A DNA stretch of 64,000 nt, from the NCBI RefSeq assembly GCF_003254665.1, contig NZ_QHGY01000003.1, forward strand, positions 62,286 through 126,285, given 5' to 3'. Numbering within the stretch: position 1 is the first letter of the stretch; each line of letters starts with the position of its first letter. A model generated the notes under the pieces. It did no database searches and had not been told where the DNA came from. It worked only from the letters and a program-made list of their open reading frames with translations. This document shows, one piece after another, positions 1-10,666 of this stretch. A program made the position numbers and the translations under genes. Source of the stretch: Billgrantia lactosivorans (GTDB lineage Bacteria > Pseudomonadota > Gammaproteobacteria > Pseudomonadales > Halomonadaceae).

Positions 1-896
1 ACGAGGACACCCTCGAGGTGATCGCCGACATCACCGAGATCGGCCAGCAGGTGCTGGTGGCCCAGGGCGGTCGCCGCGGGCTCGGCAACATCCACTTCAA
101 GTCGTCGACCAACCGCGCGCCGCGCAAGACCACGCCGGGCACCGACGGCGAGCGGCGAAACCTGCGCCTGGAGATGAAGGTGATGGCCGATGTCGGCCTG
201 CTGGGCATGCCCAACGCCGGCAAGTCGACCCTGATCCGCTCGGTCTCCGCGGCCAAGCCCAAGGTGGCCGACTACCCCTTCACCACGCTGGTGCCCAATC
301 TTGGCGTGGTGAAGCTGGGTCTGCACGAGCACTTCGTGATGGCCGACGTGCCGGGGCTGATCGAAGGCGCCTCGGATGGCGCCGGGCTGGGGCTGCGCTT
401 CCTCAAGCACCTGACGCGCACCCGGCTGCTGTTCCACGTGGTCGACGTGGCGCCGTTCGACGAGTCCGATCCGGTCGAGGTCGCCCGTGCCATCGCCCAT
501 GAGCTCGAGCAGTTCTCGCCGACCCTGGCCGAGCGCCCGCGCTGGCTGGTGCTCAACAAGCTCGACCTGGTGCCGGAAGAGGAGCGCGAGGCGCGTGTGC
601 AGGCCATCGTCGAGGGCCTGGCCTGGGAGGGGCCGGTGTTTCGTATCGCGGCGATCAGCGGCGAGGGCACCGACGCCCTGGTGCAGGCGGCGCATCGCTG
701 GCTCACCGAGCAGCGCCGGCTCGAGAACGAGGACGAGGAGGCCGCCGAGCGCGAGCGCGAGATGCGTGAGCGCATGGAGGCCGAGGCAGTGGCGCGCACC
801 GAGGCGCGGCTGGGCCGCCGGCGCAAGCGCAGCGATCAGGACGACGATGATTTCGATGACGATGACTACGACGTCGAAGTCGAATATGTAGAGTGA
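1..896 (+). CDS. obgE: GTPase Obg/CgtA, 3' part (5' end outside window)
   Basis: Ribosome-associated GTPase needed for 50S maturation and stress control. The frame is open from the first bases (codon phase 3), so the start and most of the N-terminal Obg fold lie upstream. Visible are the end of the glycine-rich Obg fold (QGGRRGLGN), the P-loop GMPNAGKST near base 204, the switch motif DVPGLIEGA, the base-specificity motif NKLD and the G5-like AAISGEG. The C-terminus is a strongly acidic, Asp-rich tail typical of gammaproteobacterial Obg. proB follows on the same strand, as is common in this group. Confidence 0.95.
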   Translation, partial: EDTLEVIADITEIGQQVLVAQGGRRGLGNIHFKSSTNRAPRKTTPGTDGERRNLRLEMKVMADVGLLGMPNAGKSTLIRSVSAAKPKVADYPFTTLVPNLGVVKLGLHEHFVMADVPGLIEGASDGAGLGLRFLKHLTRTRLLFHVVDVAPFDESDPVEVARAIAHELEQFSPTLAERPRWLVLNKLDLVPEEEREARVQAIVEGLAWEGPVFRIAAISGEGTDALVQAAHRWLTEQRRLENEDEEAAEREREMRERMEAEAVARTEARLGRRRKRSDQDDDDFDDDDYDVEVEYVE

Positions 897-947
897 GGCG
901 CTCAGTTTCTCTGGGTTTGAGGTTCAGCCTTGTTGGAGAGTGAACAG

Positions 948-2084
948 GTGAGCAACGAGCGGGTTCCGGGTCGCGATGCGCTGCGTGGCGCTCGCCGGGT
1001 GGTGGTGAAGATCGGCAGCGCGCTGCTGACCAACGACGGTCGCGGGCTCGACGAGGCGGCGATCGGCGGCTGGGTGGACCAGATCGCGGCCCTGCATCGG
1101 CAGGGCTGCGAGGTGGTGCTGGTGTCGTCGGGCGCCGTGGCGGCCGGCATGGTGCGCCTGGGCTGGCAGGCCCGGCCTTCGGCAGTGCACGAGCTTCAGG
1201 CCGCCGCCGCGGTGGGCCAGAACGGCCTGACCCAGTGCTACGAGCACCACTTCGCCCGCCATGGCCTGCTCACCGCCCAGGTGCTGCTGACCCATGACGA
1301 CCTCTCCAACCGCAAGCGCTACCTCAATGCGCGCTCGGCACTGCGCACCCTGGTCGACCTGCGCGTGGTGCCGGTGATCAACGAGAACGACACCGTGGTC
1401 ACCGACGAGATCCGCTTCGGCGACAACGACACCCTGGGCGCGCTGGTGGCCAACCTGCTCGAGGCCGAGGTGCTGGTGATCCTCACCGACCAGGAGGGGC
1501 TGTACGACGCCGATCCGCGCCACAGCCCGGCGGCCACGTTGATCCACGAGGGGCGGGCCGGCGATCCGTCGCTGGCGGCGATGGCCGGCGGTGGTGGCGC
1601 GCTGGGGCGCGGCGGCATGACCACCAAGGTCCAGGCGGCGCGCCTGGCGGCACGCTCGGGTGCCGTCACGGTGATCGCCAGCGGTCGCCAGCCCGAGGTG
1701 CTGAACCGGCTGATCCAGGGCGAGCGGCTGGGCACCCTGCTGTGCCCGGAGGAGGCGCCGATCGCGGCGCGCAAGCGCTGGCTGGCCGGCCAGCTGCAGG
1801 TGCGCGGCAGCCTGACCCTGGATGCCGGGGCGGTCAAGGTGCTGCGCGGCAGCGGTTCGAGCCTGCTGCCAGTGGGCGTCAAGGCGCTGTCGGGCGACTT
1901 CGTGCGCGGCGACATGGTGCTGTGCCTCGACGAGCAGGGCGAACGGGTCGCCAAGGGCCTGGTGAACTACGGCGCCGACGAGGCGCGCCGCATTCTCGGC
2001 CAGCCGAGCCATCAGATCGAGGCGATCCTGGGCTACATGGAGGCGCCCGAGCTGATCCACCGCGACAACCTCGTCGTGCTGTGA
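948..2084 (+). CDS. proB: Glutamate 5-kinase
   Basis: Phosphorylates L-glutamate with ATP, the first and feedback-inhibited step of proline synthesis. It has an amino-acid kinase domain ([10 protein letters not shown] at the start, [42 protein letters not shown]) followed by a C-terminal PUA domain (roughly residues 275-365), matching the long 370-380 aa class. The reading frame is open from TTG 930, but GTG 948 is preferred because GGAG at 935-938 sits 9 nt before it; this gives 378 aa. It lies 51 bp after obgE. In a salt-adapted organism proline may also serve as an osmolyte, which is inference only. Confidence 0.95.
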   Translation: MSNERVPGRDALRGARRVVVKIGSALLTNDGRGLDEAAIGGWVDQIAALHRQGCEVVLVSSGAVAAGMVRLGWQARPSAVHELQAAAAVGQNGLTQCYEHHFARHGLLTAQVLLTHDDLSNRKRYLNARSALRTLVDLRVVPVINENDTVVTDEIRFGDNDTLGALVANLLEAEVLVILTDQEGLYDADPRHSPAATLIHEGRAGDPSLAAMAGGGGALGRGGMTTKVQAARLAARSGAVTVIASGRQPEVLNRLIQGERLGTLLCPEEAPIAARKRWLAGQLQVRGSLTLDAGAVKVLRGSGSSLLPVGVKALSGDFVRGDMVLCLDEQGERVAKGLVNYGADEARRILGQPSHQIEAILGYMEAPELIHRDNLVVL

Positions 2085-2236
2085 GGGACGCTTTGCGCGG
2101 CCTGTAGCATGACGCCCGGCACCTGTGGTAGGATGCGCCATCCTCTCAGACACGGCCCGTCGGCAACCTTCGCGTTGACGCAGTGGCCAGGCCGGCAGGA
2201 AAGCGAATTTTCCAGGCCGGACAAATCGTTATCGAT

Positions 2237-2256
2237 GCCGCCCCCGATCGGGCGGC
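2237..2256 (+). promoter_or_regulatory. Hairpin in the rpsT leader
   Basis: GCCGCCC (2237-2243) pairs with GGGCGGC (2250-2256) around a 6-nt loop, 14 nt upstream of the S20 ribosome-binding site AGGAG (2270-2274). S20 is known to repress its own translation in E. coli; a role for this hairpin in that is inference. Confidence 0.35.
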
Positions 2257-2281
2257 GTTAAAGTTTTCCAGGAGACAGTCA

Positions 2282-2548
2282 GTGGCAAACAGCAAGCAAG
2301 CCCGCAAGCGTGCCCGTCAGGCGGAAGGCCGCCGTGTTCTGAAGGCGAGCCAGCGCGCCATGGTGCGTACCTACGTCAAGCGCGTGATCAAGGCCATCAA
2401 CGGCGGCGACCACGCCGCGGCGATGACCGAGTTCCAGAAGGCGCAGCCGGTCATCGACCGCATCGCCGACAAGGACGTGCTCTCCAAGAAGAAGGCTGCC
2501 CGCCTGAAGAGCCGCCTGAACAAGCGAATCAAGGCGCTGGCGGCGTAA
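2282..2548 (+). CDS. rpsT: 30S ribosomal protein S20
   Basis: Small basic primary-binding protein of the 30S subunit, 88 aa, starting ANSKQARKRARQAE after the initiator and ending in the helical NKRIKALAA; length and sequence are standard. The start is GTG 2282, with AGGAG at 2270-2274 seven bases upstream. The frame stays open much further upstream, but that extension is not S20-like. A non-ATG start matters in this gene: E. coli rpsT uses TTG and couples weak initiation to autoregulation. It is monocistronic, bounded by a strong terminator. Confidence 0.98.
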   Translation: MANSKQARKRARQAEGRRVLKASQRAMVRTYVKRVIKAINGGDHAAAMTEFQKAQPVIDRIADKDVLSKKKAARLKSRLNKRIKALAA

Positions 2549-2610
2549 CGCCGGACGCCTGGAGGCACCGCGAACGCTCATCGATTCGATGCCAGCGAGT
2601 CGCGCTCCCG

Positions 2611-2636
2611 AAAAACCGGCCACGGCCGGTTTTTTT
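2611..2636 (+). terminator. Rho-independent terminator after rpsT
   Basis: A perfect 10-bp stem AAAAACCGGC/GCCGGTTTTT with a 4-nt loop (CACG) is followed by a T run ending at 2636. Confidence 0.92.
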
Positions 2637-2689
2637 GTGCTTGATGACGGGGTGCCCCGTCGTGAACGAGCCTGGCGAGGAAGGGATAG

Positions 2690-4309
2690 GTGACGGAACG
2701 CGAGCAGTTGCCCGAACCCGGGCCATCGACCCCGCCCAAGGTGGCCGACGACGACCGGGCGGTTGCGCCCAAGGCCGGCGGCCTGATGCGCTCCGGCCTG
2801 GTGGTCGGTGCCATGACACTGCTGTCGCGGGTCATGGGGCTCACGCGCGACGTGGTAGTGGCGACCCTGTTCGGCGCCGGCAGCGGTGCCGATGCCTTCT
2901 TCGTCGCCTTCAAGATCCCCAACTTCATGCGCCGACTGTTTGCCGAGGGCGCCTTCAACCAGGCCTTCGTGCCGGTGCTTTCCGAGTACGCCACGCGTGG
3001 CAGCAAGCGCGAGGTGCGCGAGCTGCTCGATGCCGTGGCCGGCAGCCTTACCGCGGTGCTGGCGCTGATCACGGCGCTGGCCATGCTCGCCGCGCCCTGG
3101 CTGGTGTGGGTCTTTGCCCCCGGCTTCGGCCGCGACCCGGCCAAGCTGGCGCTCACCGCCGACATGCTGCGGCTGACCTTCCCCTACCTGCTGCTGGTCT
3201 CGCTCACCGCCTTCGCCGGCAGCGTGCTCAACACCTGGAACCGCTTCGCCGTGCCGGCCTTCACCCCGGTACTGCTCAACCTCTCGCTGATCGGCGCCGC
3301 CGTGCTGCTCACGCCCTTGATGAGCGAGCCGGCCATGGCGCTGGCCTGGGGCGTGCTGATCGCCGGCTGCGCCCAGCTCGCCTTCCAGGTGCCGTTCCTG
3401 GCGCGCCTGGGGCTGATGCCGAGGCCGTGGCCCAACTTCGCCCACAGCGGGGTGAGGCGCATCCTGGTGCTGATGGCCCCGGCGCTGTTCGGGGTCTCGG
3501 TGTCGCAGATCAACCTGCTGCTGGACACCGTGCTGGCGTCGCTACTGGCGCCCGGCAGCGTCTCCTGGCTCTACTATTCCGACCGCCTGGTCGAGCTGCC
3601 GCTGGGCGTGTTCGGTATCGCCATCGGCACGGTGATCCTGCCGGCGCTTTCCAAGCGCCACGCCGAGCAATCGGGCGAGCACTTCGCCGCGATGCTCGAC
3701 TGGGCGGTGCGCGCCGTGCTGCTGCTCGGCTTGCCGGCGGCGCTGGCGCTGGCGATCCTCGCCGAGCCGCTGCTGATCTCGCTGTTCCACTACGGCGCCA
3801 TGACCGAACACGACATCGCCATGGCGGCGATGAGCCTGCGCGCCTACGCCTTCGGCCTGGTCGCCTTCATGCTGATCAAGGTGCTGGCGCCGGGCTTCTT
3901 CGCGCGCCAGAACACCAAGACGCCGGTGAAGGTCGGCATCATCGCCATGGTCGCCAACATGGTCTTCAACCTGATGCTGATCTGGCCGCTGGCGCATGCC
4001 GGCCTGGCTCTGGCCACGGCGCTGTCGGCGTTCCTCAATGCCGGGCTGCTGGGTTGGCTGCTGCGCCAGCAGGGGGTGCTGGTGTTCCAGCCCGGCTGGG
4101 GCCGCTACGCCGTGCAGCTGGTCGGCGGCTGCGCGGTGATGAGCGTGGGGCTGGCCTGGCTGGCCCCGGACTGGCAGCAGTGGCTCGGCTGGGGCGTGCG
4201 GGTGCGGGTGCAGTGGCTGGCACTGCTGGTGGTCGCCGGCGCGGCGGTCTACTTCGCCTGGCTGGCGGCCTGGGGTGTCCGGCCGCGGCATTTTCGCATG
4301 AAGGGATAG
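2690..4309 (+). CDS. murJ: Lipid II flippase MurJ (MviN)
   Basis: Inner-membrane MOP-superfamily transporter that flips lipid II for peptidoglycan synthesis; 539 aa with about 14 hydrophobic segments. Family landmarks are the N-terminal MTLLSRVMGLTRDVVVA, FFVAFKIPNFMRRLFAEGA, and the conserved basic/aromatic KVLAPGFFARQNTKTPVK. About 30 extra polar residues precede the first helix. The start is GTG 2690 with AAGG a few bases upstream. It follows the rpsT terminator and precedes ribF, the usual gammaproteobacterial order. Confidence 0.96.
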   Translation: MTEREQLPEPGPSTPPKVADDDRAVAPKAGGLMRSGLVVGAMTLLSRVMGLTRDVVVATLFGAGSGADAFFVAFKIPNFMRRLFAEGAFNQAFVPVLSEYATRGSKREVRELLDAVAGSLTAVLALITALAMLAAPWLVWVFAPGFGRDPAKLALTADMLRLTFPYLLLVSLTAFAGSVLNTWNRFAVPAFTPVLLNLSLIGAAVLLTPLMSEPAMALAWGVLIAGCAQLAFQVPFLARLGLMPRPWPNFAHSGVRRILVLMAPALFGVSVSQINLLLDTVLASLLAPGSVSWLYYSDRLVELPLGVFGIAIGTVILPALSKRHAEQSGEHFAAMLDWAVRAVLLLGLPAALALAILAEPLLISLFHYGAMTEHDIAMAAMSLRAYAFGLVAFMLIKVLAPGFFARQNTKTPVKVGIIAMVANMVFNLMLIWPLAHAGLALATALSAFLNAGLLGWLLRQQGVLVFQPGWGRYAVQLVGGCAVMSVGLAWLAPDWQQWLGWGVRVRVQWLALLVVAGAAVYFAWLAAWGVRPRHFRMKG

Positions 4310-4339
4310 GGCCCTGCTGGCTCGCGCAAGGGCGGCCGG

Positions 4340-4368
4340 CTGTCATGGGGGGCCAGGTTCGCTATAAT
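4340..4368 (+). promoter_or_regulatory. Sigma-70-type promoter for ribF-ileS-lspA
   Basis: CTGTCA (4340-4345, 4/6 match to the -35 box) and a perfect TATAAT (4363-4368) are separated by 17 bp. The start codon of ribF is 46 bp further on. Confidence 0.7.
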
Positions 4369-4414
4369 CGATGCCTTTCTTTATTTCAACCCGACGGGGC
4401 ATGGCGACGACTGG

Positions 4415-5473
4415 ATGGAAGTCATTCGAGGACTGCACAATCTGCGCGACGAGCATCGCGGCTGCGTGGCCACCATCGGCAACTTCGATGGCGTGCACCG
4501 CGGCCACCAGGCGATTCTCGACCAGTGCCGCGAGCAGGCCTCGAAGCTGCGCCTGCCGGTCACGGTGGTGGTGTTCGAGCCGCAGCCACGGGAGTTCTTC
4601 GCCGGCGACCAGGCGCCGCCGCGGCTGACCCGCCTGCGTGAGAAGGTGCGCCTGCTGGGCGAAAGCGGCGTCGACTACGTGCTCTGCCTGCCGTTCAACG
4701 AGCGGTTGCGAAGCCTCACCGCGGTGGAATTCATCGACCGCGTGCTGGTCGAAGGGCTGGGCGTTCGCCACCTGGTGGTGGGCGACGACTTTCGCTTCGG
4801 CTGCGATCGCAGCGGCGACTTCAACCTGCTGGCGGAGGAGGGCGAAAGGCGCGGGCGCGAGGGTTACAGCGTCGAGCACACGCGGACCTTCACCCTCGAC
4901 GACGAACGGGTCTCCAGCACCCGCGTGCGCACCCTGCTGGCCAGCGGCAACTTCGCCCAGGCGGCGAGGATGCTGGGGCGGCCCTACAGGCTGGGCGGGC
5001 GCGTGGTCGCCGACCAGAAGCTGGGACGGACCATCGGCGTGCCCACCGCCAACCTGCCGCTGCCGCGCCTGCCGCTGGCGCTGCGCGGGGTCTATGCGGT
5101 GGTGACCGAGCTGCCCGCCGGGCTGCGCTGCGAGGGAGTGGCCAACATCGGCTGGCGGCCCACGCTGGGCAGCGACCGGCCGGTGCTCGAGGTGCACCTG
5201 TTCGACTTCGACGGCGACCTCTATGGCCAGCGGCTCACGGTGTACCCCTGTGCGCGGTTGCGCGGCGAGGTGAAGTTCGACGACTTCACCGCGCTCAAGC
5301 AGCAGATCATGGCCGACCTGGCCCGCGCCCGTCGGTTCTTCGCCAACCCGTGTCCCGTGGCCAGGGAGCTTGGCCTGGCAGACGACTCTCTTCCACTGGC
5401 ATCGGCGCCGCTGGCGCGCGAAGCCGCGAATTTCGAATCCTCGGCGGGACCTTCCGCCGACCACGACGGCTGA
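4415..5473 (+). CDS. ribF: Bifunctional riboflavin kinase / FAD synthetase
   Basis: Makes FMN from riboflavin and then FAD; cytoplasmic. The N-terminal nucleotidyltransferase domain shows [14 protein letters not shown] and the later SSTRVR. The C-terminal kinase domain shows [16 protein letters not shown] and [11 protein letters not shown]. The length of 352 aa is slightly long for the family because of a Ser/Ala-rich C-terminal tail. ATG 4415 is the natural start, since the protein begins [10 protein letters not shown], typical of RibF. ileS starts 10 bp downstream, so the two are co-transcribed. Confidence 0.96.
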   Translation: MEVIRGLHNLRDEHRGCVATIGNFDGVHRGHQAILDQCREQASKLRLPVTVVVFEPQPREFFAGDQAPPRLTRLREKVRLLGESGVDYVLCLPFNERLRSLTAVEFIDRVLVEGLGVRHLVVGDDFRFGCDRSGDFNLLAEEGERRGREGYSVEHTRTFTLDDERVSSTRVRTLLASGNFAQAARMLGRPYRLGGRVVADQKLGRTIGVPTANLPLPRLPLALRGVYAVVTELPAGLRCEGVANIGWRPTLGSDRPVLEVHLFDFDGDLYGQRLTVYPCARLRGEVKFDDFTALKQQIMADLARARRFFANPCPVARELGLADDSLPLASAPLAREAANFESSAGPSADHDG

Positions 5474-5483
5474 CTCCCTGGAT

Positions 5484-8318
5484 ATGAGCGACTACAAGCA
5501 CACACTGAACCTGCCCGAAACCGACTTCCCCATGCGCGGCAACCTGCCTCGGCGCGAGCCCGGCCGGGTGGCGCAGTGGCAGGACATGAAGCTCTACCAG
5601 CGCCTGCGCGAAGAGCGCCGCGGCCGCGAGGTCTTCGTGCTGCACGATGGCCCTCCCTACGCCAACGGCAGCATTCACATCGGTCACGCCGTCAACAAGA
5701 TCCTCAAGGACATCATCGTCAAGTCGAAGAGCCTGGCCGGCTTCGATGCCCCCTACGTGCCCGGCTGGGACTGCCACGGCCTGCCCATCGAGCACAAGGT
5801 GGAGACCACCCACGGCAAGCACCTCGAGCCCGAGCAGGCCAGGGCGCTGTGCCGCGAGTACGCCGCGGCGCAGATCCAGACCCAGCTCGTCGACTTCGTG
5901 CGCCTGGGCGTGATCGGCGACTGGGACAACCCCTACCGCTCGATGGACTATGCCAACGAAGCGGGCGAGATCCGCGCGCTCGCCGACATGGTCGCGGCGG
6001 GCTACGTGTTCAAGGGGCTCAAGCCGGTCAACTGGTGCTTCGACTGCGGCTCGGCGCTGGCCGAGGCCGAGGTGGAGTATCAGGACAAGAAATCCGACGC
6101 CATCGACGTGGCCTTCCCGGCCGCCGACGAGGCCAGGCTGGCCGCGGCCTTCGGCCTGGCCGAGCTGACCAAGCCCGCCGCCATCGTGATCTGGACCACC
6201 ACGCCCTGGACCGTGCCGGCCAACCAGGCGCTCAACGTGCATCCCGAGTTCAGCTACGCCCTGGTCGATACCGGCGAACGCCTGCTGGTGCTGGCCGAGG
6301 AACTGGTCGAGTCGTGCCTGGAGCGCTACGAACTCGAAGGCGAGGTGATCGCCACCGCCAAGGGGCAGGCGCTCGACCTGATCGAGTTCCGCCATCCGTT
6401 CTACGACCGTCTCTCGCCTGTCTACCTGGCCGACTACGTCGAATCCGAGGTGGGCAGCACGGGTATCGTCCACTCGGCCCCGGCCTACGGCGTCGACGAC
6501 TTCGTCACCTGCCGCGCCCACGGCATGGACTTCAGCGAGATCAAGAGCCCGGTGCAGGGCAACGGGGTCTACGCCGACGATCTCCCGTTCTTCGGCGGCC
6601 AGATGATCTGGAAGGCCAACCCGCTGATCGTCGACAAGCTGCGCGAGGTCGGTGCGCTGCTGGCGCACAAGGTGATCACCCACAGCTACATGCACTGCTG
6701 GCGCCACAAGACCCCGGTGATCTACCGCGCCACGGCGCAGTGGTTCGTGGGCATGGACGTCAAGGGCACGGACGGGCGCACCCTGCGCGAGCGGGCGCTG
6801 GAGGGTATCGAGGCGACCCAGTTCACCCCGGCCTGGGGTCAGGCGCGGCTGCACGCCATGATCGCCAACCGCCCCGACTGGTGCATCTCGCGCCAGCGCA
6901 ACTGGGGCGTGCCGATCCCGTTCTTCCTGCACAAGGCCAGTGGCGAGCTGCATCCGCGTACCGTCGAACTGATGGAGGAGGCCGCCAAGCGCGTCGAGCG
7001 CGAGGGCATCGACGCCTGGTTCCGCCTCGATCCGGCCGAGCTGCTGGGCGACGAGGCGGCCCAGTACGAGAAGGTCACCGACACGCTGGACGTGTGGTTC
7101 GACTCCGGCACCACGCACCGTCACGTGCTGCGCGGCTCGCACCCCCACGGCCACGAGAGCGGCCCGCGTGCCGACCTCTACCTGGAGGGCTCCGACCAGC
7201 ACCGCGGCTGGTTCCACTCGTCGCTGCTGACCGGCTGCGCCATCGACGGCCATCCGCCGTACCGCGGCCTGCTCACCCACGGCTTCACCGTCGACGCCCA
7301 GGGGCGCAAGATGTCCAAGTCGATGGGCAACGTGGTGGCGCCTCAGGAGGTGATGGACAAGCTGGGCGCCGACATCCTGCGCCTGTGGGTCGCCTCCACC
7401 GACTATTCCGGCGAGATGGCGGTCTCCGACGAGATCCTCAAGCGCACTGCCGACGTCTACCGGCGCATCCGCAACACCGCGCGCTTCCTGCTGGCCAACC
7501 TCAACGGCTTCGATCCGGCCCGCGACAGCGTGGCCTTCGGCGACATGCTGGCACTGGACCAGTGGGTGGTGGACCGCGCCGCCCAGCTCCAGGCGCGCAT
7601 CGAGACGGCCTATGACGAGTATCGCTTCCTCGACGTCTACCAGCAGGTTCACACCTTCTGTTCGCGGGAGCTGGGCGGGTTCTACCTCGACGTGATCAAG
7701 GACCGCCAGTACACCACCCAGGCCGACTCCCTGGCCCGGCGCAGCTGTCAGACGGCCCTCTACCACGTGGTCGAGGCACTCTCGCGCTGGGTGGCGCCGA
7801 TCCTCTCCTTCACCGCCGAGGAGATCTACGAACACATCCCCGGCGCCAAGGGCGACAGCGTGCTGCTCGAGAGTTACTACGAAGGGCTCGACACTTTGGC
7901 GCCGGACGCCGAGCTGGGACGCGAGTTCTGGGAACAGGTGCTCGAGGTCAAGCAGGCGGTCAACAAGTGCCTGGAAGATGCGCGTAACGCCAAGGTGATC
8001 AAGGGCAGCCTGGCCGCCGAGGTGACCCTGTTCGTGGACGACGAACTCCATGCCACCCTGGCCAAGCTGGGCGAGGAGCTGCGCTTCGTGATGCTCACCA
8101 GCGAGGTGCGCCTGGCGCCGCTGGCGGAGGGCCAGGAGGCCGAGGCCACCGAGCTCAGCGGCCTGAAGGTGGCCGTGGCAACGAGTCCGCACCAGAAGTG
8201 CGAGCGCTGCTGGCACCACCGCGAGGACGTGGGCAGCCACGCCGAGCATCCCGACCTCTGTGGCCGCTGCATCAGCAACCTGCCGGAGGGGCCCGGTGAG
8301 ACTCGCCACTATGCGTAA
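5484..8318 (+). CDS. ileS: Isoleucyl-tRNA synthetase
   Basis: Charges tRNA-Ile; class I synthetase of 944 aa. Visible are the HIGH motif ([12 protein letters not shown]), the CP1 editing domain with [12 protein letters not shown], the KMSKS loop ([10 protein letters not shown]), an anticodon-binding domain, and a C-terminal zinc finger with paired cysteines (CERCW and CGRC). The frame is open from 5370, but the protein begins [13 protein letters not shown] at ATG 5484, the standard start just after ribF. The 3' end overlaps lspA, indicating translational coupling. Confidence 0.97.
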   Translation: MSDYKHTLNLPETDFPMRGNLPRREPGRVAQWQDMKLYQRLREERRGREVFVLHDGPPYANGSIHIGHAVNKILKDIIVKSKSLAGFDAPYVPGWDCHGLPIEHKVETTHGKHLEPEQARALCREYAAAQIQTQLVDFVRLGVIGDWDNPYRSMDYANEAGEIRALADMVAAGYVFKGLKPVNWCFDCGSALAEAEVEYQDKKSDAIDVAFPAADEARLAAAFGLAELTKPAAIVIWTTTPWTVPANQALNVHPEFSYALVDTGERLLVLAEELVESCLERYELEGEVIATAKGQALDLIEFRHPFYDRLSPVYLADYVESEVGSTGIVHSAPAYGVDDFVTCRAHGMDFSEIKSPVQGNGVYADDLPFFGGQMIWKANPLIVDKLREVGALLAHKVITHSYMHCWRHKTPVIYRATAQWFVGMDVKGTDGRTLRERALEGIEATQFTPAWGQARLHAMIANRPDWCISRQRNWGVPIPFFLHKASGELHPRTVELMEEAAKRVEREGIDAWFRLDPAELLGDEAAQYEKVTDTLDVWFDSGTTHRHVLRGSHPHGHESGPRADLYLEGSDQHRGWFHSSLLTGCAIDGHPPYRGLLTHGFTVDAQGRKMSKSMGNVVAPQEVMDKLGADILRLWVASTDYSGEMAVSDEILKRTADVYRRIRNTARFLLANLNGFDPARDSVAFGDMLALDQWVVDRAAQLQARIETAYDEYRFLDVYQQVHTFCSRELGGFYLDVIKDRQYTTQADSLARRSCQTALYHVVEALSRWVAPILSFTAEEIYEHIPGAKGDSVLLESYYEGLDTLAPDAELGREFWEQVLEVKQAVNKCLEDARNAKVIKGSLAAEVTLFVDDELHATLAKLGEELRFVMLTSEVRLAPLAEGQEAEATELSGLKVAVATSPHQKCERCWHHREDVGSHAEHPDLCGRCISNLPEGPGETRHYA

Positions 8319-8841
8319 CAGCCAGGATGACAGCGGCGCCGCGGTGCCGCCGATGCGCCGGCCGCTGCGCTGGCTGTGGCTGGCCGTGGCCGTGGTGGCG
8401 CTGGACCTCGCCACCAAGGCGCTGATGTCGAGCCTGCTGAGCTATGGCCAGCCGGTGGAGGTGCTGCCGTTCTTCAACCTGACGCTGCTGCACAATACCG
8501 GCGCGGCCTTCAGCTTTCTCGCCGGCCATCCCGGCTGGCAGCGCTGGTTCTTCGCCCTGGTCGGCGTCGGCGCCTGCATCGGCCTGACGATCTGGATGAG
8601 CCGCCTCAAGGCCGACGAGAAGCTGCTCGGCGCGTCGCTGGCACTGGTCATCGGCGGTGCGCTGGGCAATCTCTACGATCGCCTGGTGCACGGCTACGTG
8701 GTCGACTTCCTCTCGTTCCATGTGGCCGGCTGGTACTACCCGGCGTTTAACGTGGCCGACATCGGCATCACCGTGGGGGCCGTGGGCCTGATCTGGGAAT
8801 CCCTCTTCGAAGGGCGCAAGCAGGCCCGGCGGCGAGGCTGA
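8296..8841 (+). CDS. lspA: Lipoprotein signal peptidase (signal peptidase II)
   Basis: Aspartic membrane protease that cleaves prolipoproteins after lipidation; four transmembrane helices. Catalytic aspartates sit in [15 protein letters not shown] and NVADIGI, and the TGAAFSFL motif is present. Two starts are possible: GTG 8296 with GGAGG at 8284-8288 seven bases upstream (chosen, 181 aa), or ATG 8311, which overlaps the ileS stop but lacks a well-spaced ribosome-binding site. Its substrates in this window include the lipoproteins near 26.5 and 32.2 kb. Confidence 0.95.
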   Translation: MRLATMRNSQDDSGAAVPPMRRPLRWLWLAVAVVALDLATKALMSSLLSYGQPVEVLPFFNLTLLHNTGAAFSFLAGHPGWQRWFFALVGVGACIGLTIWMSRLKADEKLLGASLALVIGGALGNLYDRLVHGYVVDFLSFHVAGWYYPAFNVADIGITVGAVGLIWESLFEGRKQARRRG

Positions 8842-8888
8842 GGCCGCCTGCTATGCTGCGGGCAAGACATCACCGAGCGAGAGCAACG

Positions 8889-9335
8889 ATGAGCGAATAC
8901 CGCATCGACGAGGGCATGGAGGTGACCCTGCACTTCACCCTCAAGCTGGAGGACGGCACCGTGGTCGACTCCACCCGCGAGAAGCAGCCGGCCACCTTCC
9001 AGATGGGGGACGGCAACCTGCCGCCCGGCTTCGAGTACCCGTTGAAGGGCATGAGCGGCGGCGATAGCGGCAGCTTCGAGATCACCCCCGAGCACGGCTT
9101 CGGCCAGCACAACCCGCAGAACGTGCAGATGCTCAGCCGCGACGACTTCGACGAGATCGAGCCCGAGGTGGGCACGGTGATGTCCTTCGCCGACCCGGCC
9201 GGCGGCGAGCTTCCGGGCGTGATCATCGCCGTCGGCGAGCGCAACGTGGAAGTGGACTTCAATCATCCGCTCGCCGGCCGTACCCTGACCTTCGAGGTCG
9301 AAGTGCTGGATGTAAGGCCCGCGCAGACGCATTGA
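8889..9335 (+). CDS. fkpB: FKBP-type peptidyl-prolyl isomerase, SlyD-like
   Basis: Peptidyl-prolyl isomerase/chaperone of 148 aa. The FKBP core (LKLEDGTVVDSTRE, then YPLKGMSGGD) is interrupted by an IF (flap) insert around GHGFGQHNPQNV-like residues. The end LTFEVEVLDVR is family-typical. Unlike SlyD it lacks a His-rich tail. It sits between lspA and ispH, as fkpB does in E. coli. The spacer downstream holds copy A of the repeat element. Confidence 0.93.
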   Translation: MSEYRIDEGMEVTLHFTLKLEDGTVVDSTREKQPATFQMGDGNLPPGFEYPLKGMSGGDSGSFEITPEHGFGQHNPQNVQMLSRDDFDEIEPEVGTVMSFADPAGGELPGVIIAVGERNVEVDFNHPLAGRTLTFEVEVLDVRPAQTH

Positions 9336-9362
9336 GTGGTTAGCTCGATGCACGACTGCCTG

Positions 9363-9465
9363 AAGGGCGTCGGGGGCAGGTCGTAGCGGAGGTCTTTTGC
9401 CAGGGAAGGCAAAAGTAGCGCCCAAGATGGGGTCACGGCGCCTCCGCACAGACCTGCCGCCGAGT
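9363..9465 (+). repeat. Structured intergenic repeat, copy A
   Basis: Nested stems: an outer arm 9372-9382/9451-9461 (GGGGGCAGGTC against GACCTGCCGCC, one mismatch); a middle arm 9386-9392/9441-9447 (GCGGAGG/CCTCCGC, perfect); an apical hairpin 9394-9401/9408-9415 (CTTTTGCC/GGCAAAAG, 6-nt loop). A conserved linker (AGCGCCCA, then GGTCACGGCG) lies after the apical arm. It occupies most of the fkpB-ispH spacer, in the sense orientation. I do not know a name for this family. Confidence 0.85.
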
Positions 9466-9522
9466 TAGCCCTGACTTGAAATACCATTACTGGATGCCTC
9501 GACGCATCAAGGCGACGTAACC

Positions 9523-10500
9523 ATGCAAGCTAACTCCGTGCGAATCCGACTGGCCAACCCCCGCGGCTTCTGTGCCGGCGTCGATCGTGCCATCGAGATC
9601 GTCAATCGTGCGCTGGACGTCTTCGGCCCGCCCATCTACGTGCGACACGAGGTGGTGCATAACCGCTTCGTGGTCGATACCCTGCGCGAACGTGGCGCCA
9701 TCTTCGTCGAGGAACTCGACGAGGTGCCCGACGACGTCATCGTGATCTTCTCCGCCCACGGCGTGTCGCGCGCGGTGCAGGAGGACGCCGAGCGGCGCGG
9801 TCTCAAGGTCTTCGACGCCACCTGCCCACTGGTCACCAAGGTGCACATGGAAGTCCTGCGCTACGCCAGGCGCGGCCAGGAGTGCATCCTCATCGGTCAC
9901 GCGGGCCATCCGGAGGTCGAAGGCACCATGGGCCGCTACGACACCTCCCACGGTGGGAACATCTATCTGGTGGAGGACGAGGAGGATGTCGCACGCCTCG
10001 AAGTGAAGGATCCCGCCCGGCTCGCCTTTGTCACCCAGACCACGCTCTCCATGGATGACACCGCCCGGGTAATCGACGCCCTGCGCGAGAAGTTCCCCGA
10101 GATCCAGGGGCCACGCAAGGACGACATCTGCTACGCCACCCAGAACCGCCAGGACGCCGTACGCGAGCTGGCTGCCGGCTGCGACCTGCTGCTGGTGGTG
10201 GGCAGTCCCAACAGCTCCAACTCCAACCGCCTGCGTGAGCTGGCCGAACGGGTCGGGACCCCGGCCTACCTGATCGACGATGCCAGCCAGATCGACCCCG
10301 CCTGGCTCGAGGGGGTCGGGGCGGTGGGTATCACGGCGGGCGCGAGCGCGCCGGAAGTGCTGGTCAAGGGCGTGATCGAGCGGCTGCAGGAGTTGGGCGC
10401 CCAGGCGCCGGAAGAGTTGGCCGGCCGCGCGGAAACCATCACCTTCTCCATGCCTCGCGAGCTGCGCGAGCGCATGATCGCCAGCGATTCGCTATCCTGA
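9523..10500 (+). CDS. ispH: 4-hydroxy-3-methylbut-2-enyl diphosphate reductase
   Basis: Last enzyme of the MEP pathway, making IPP and DMAPP; 325 aa. Three cluster-ligand cysteines are visible in [17 protein letters not shown] and [11 protein letters not shown], along with the substrate motifs [20 protein letters not shown] and the SSNSNRL loop. ATG 9523 gives the usual N-terminus. It ends the rpsT-ispH cluster, with a terminator directly downstream. Confidence 0.97.
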   Translation: MQANSVRIRLANPRGFCAGVDRAIEIVNRALDVFGPPIYVRHEVVHNRFVVDTLRERGAIFVEELDEVPDDVIVIFSAHGVSRAVQEDAERRGLKVFDATCPLVTKVHMEVLRYARRGQECILIGHAGHPEVEGTMGRYDTSHGGNIYLVEDEEDVARLEVKDPARLAFVTQTTLSMDDTARVIDALREKFPEIQGPRKDDICYATQNRQDAVRELAAGCDLLLVVGSPNSSNSNRLRELAERVGTPAYLIDDASQIDPAWLEGVGAVGITAGASAPEVLVKGVIERLQELGAQAPEELAGRAETITFSMPRELRERMIASDSLS

Positions 10501-10564
10501 GGAAAAGGGGCGTAATACGACACCACCCGATGGCATGAGTTTTCTCATGCTATGTGACACTATC

Positions 10565-10590
10565 AAGCTGGGGCCTGCCCCGGCTTTTTT
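10565..10590 (+). terminator. Rho-independent terminator after ispH
   Basis: AAGCTGGGG pairs with CCCCGGCTT (one T-G wobble) around the loop CCTG, followed by six T residues. It separates ispH from the pilin operon. Confidence 0.88.
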
Positions 10591-10666
10591 CATGAGGTAT
10601 CTAGCGGGCCAGGTTGGCATGATACATACTGAAACCAAGTGTAACCATTCAGCGGAGGAGTGCCGT

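Noticed and set aside
5307..8417. 1036-codon open frame on the minus strand opposite ileS
   Set aside because: Antisense of a well-conserved gene; composition (Gly/His/Val/Leu/Arg-rich with no domain) is typical of the high-GC shadow frame.
10591..10666. Possible sigma-54 promoter ahead of the pilin operon (TGGCATG...)
   Set aside because: The -24 half resembles the consensus but there is no GC pair at -12.
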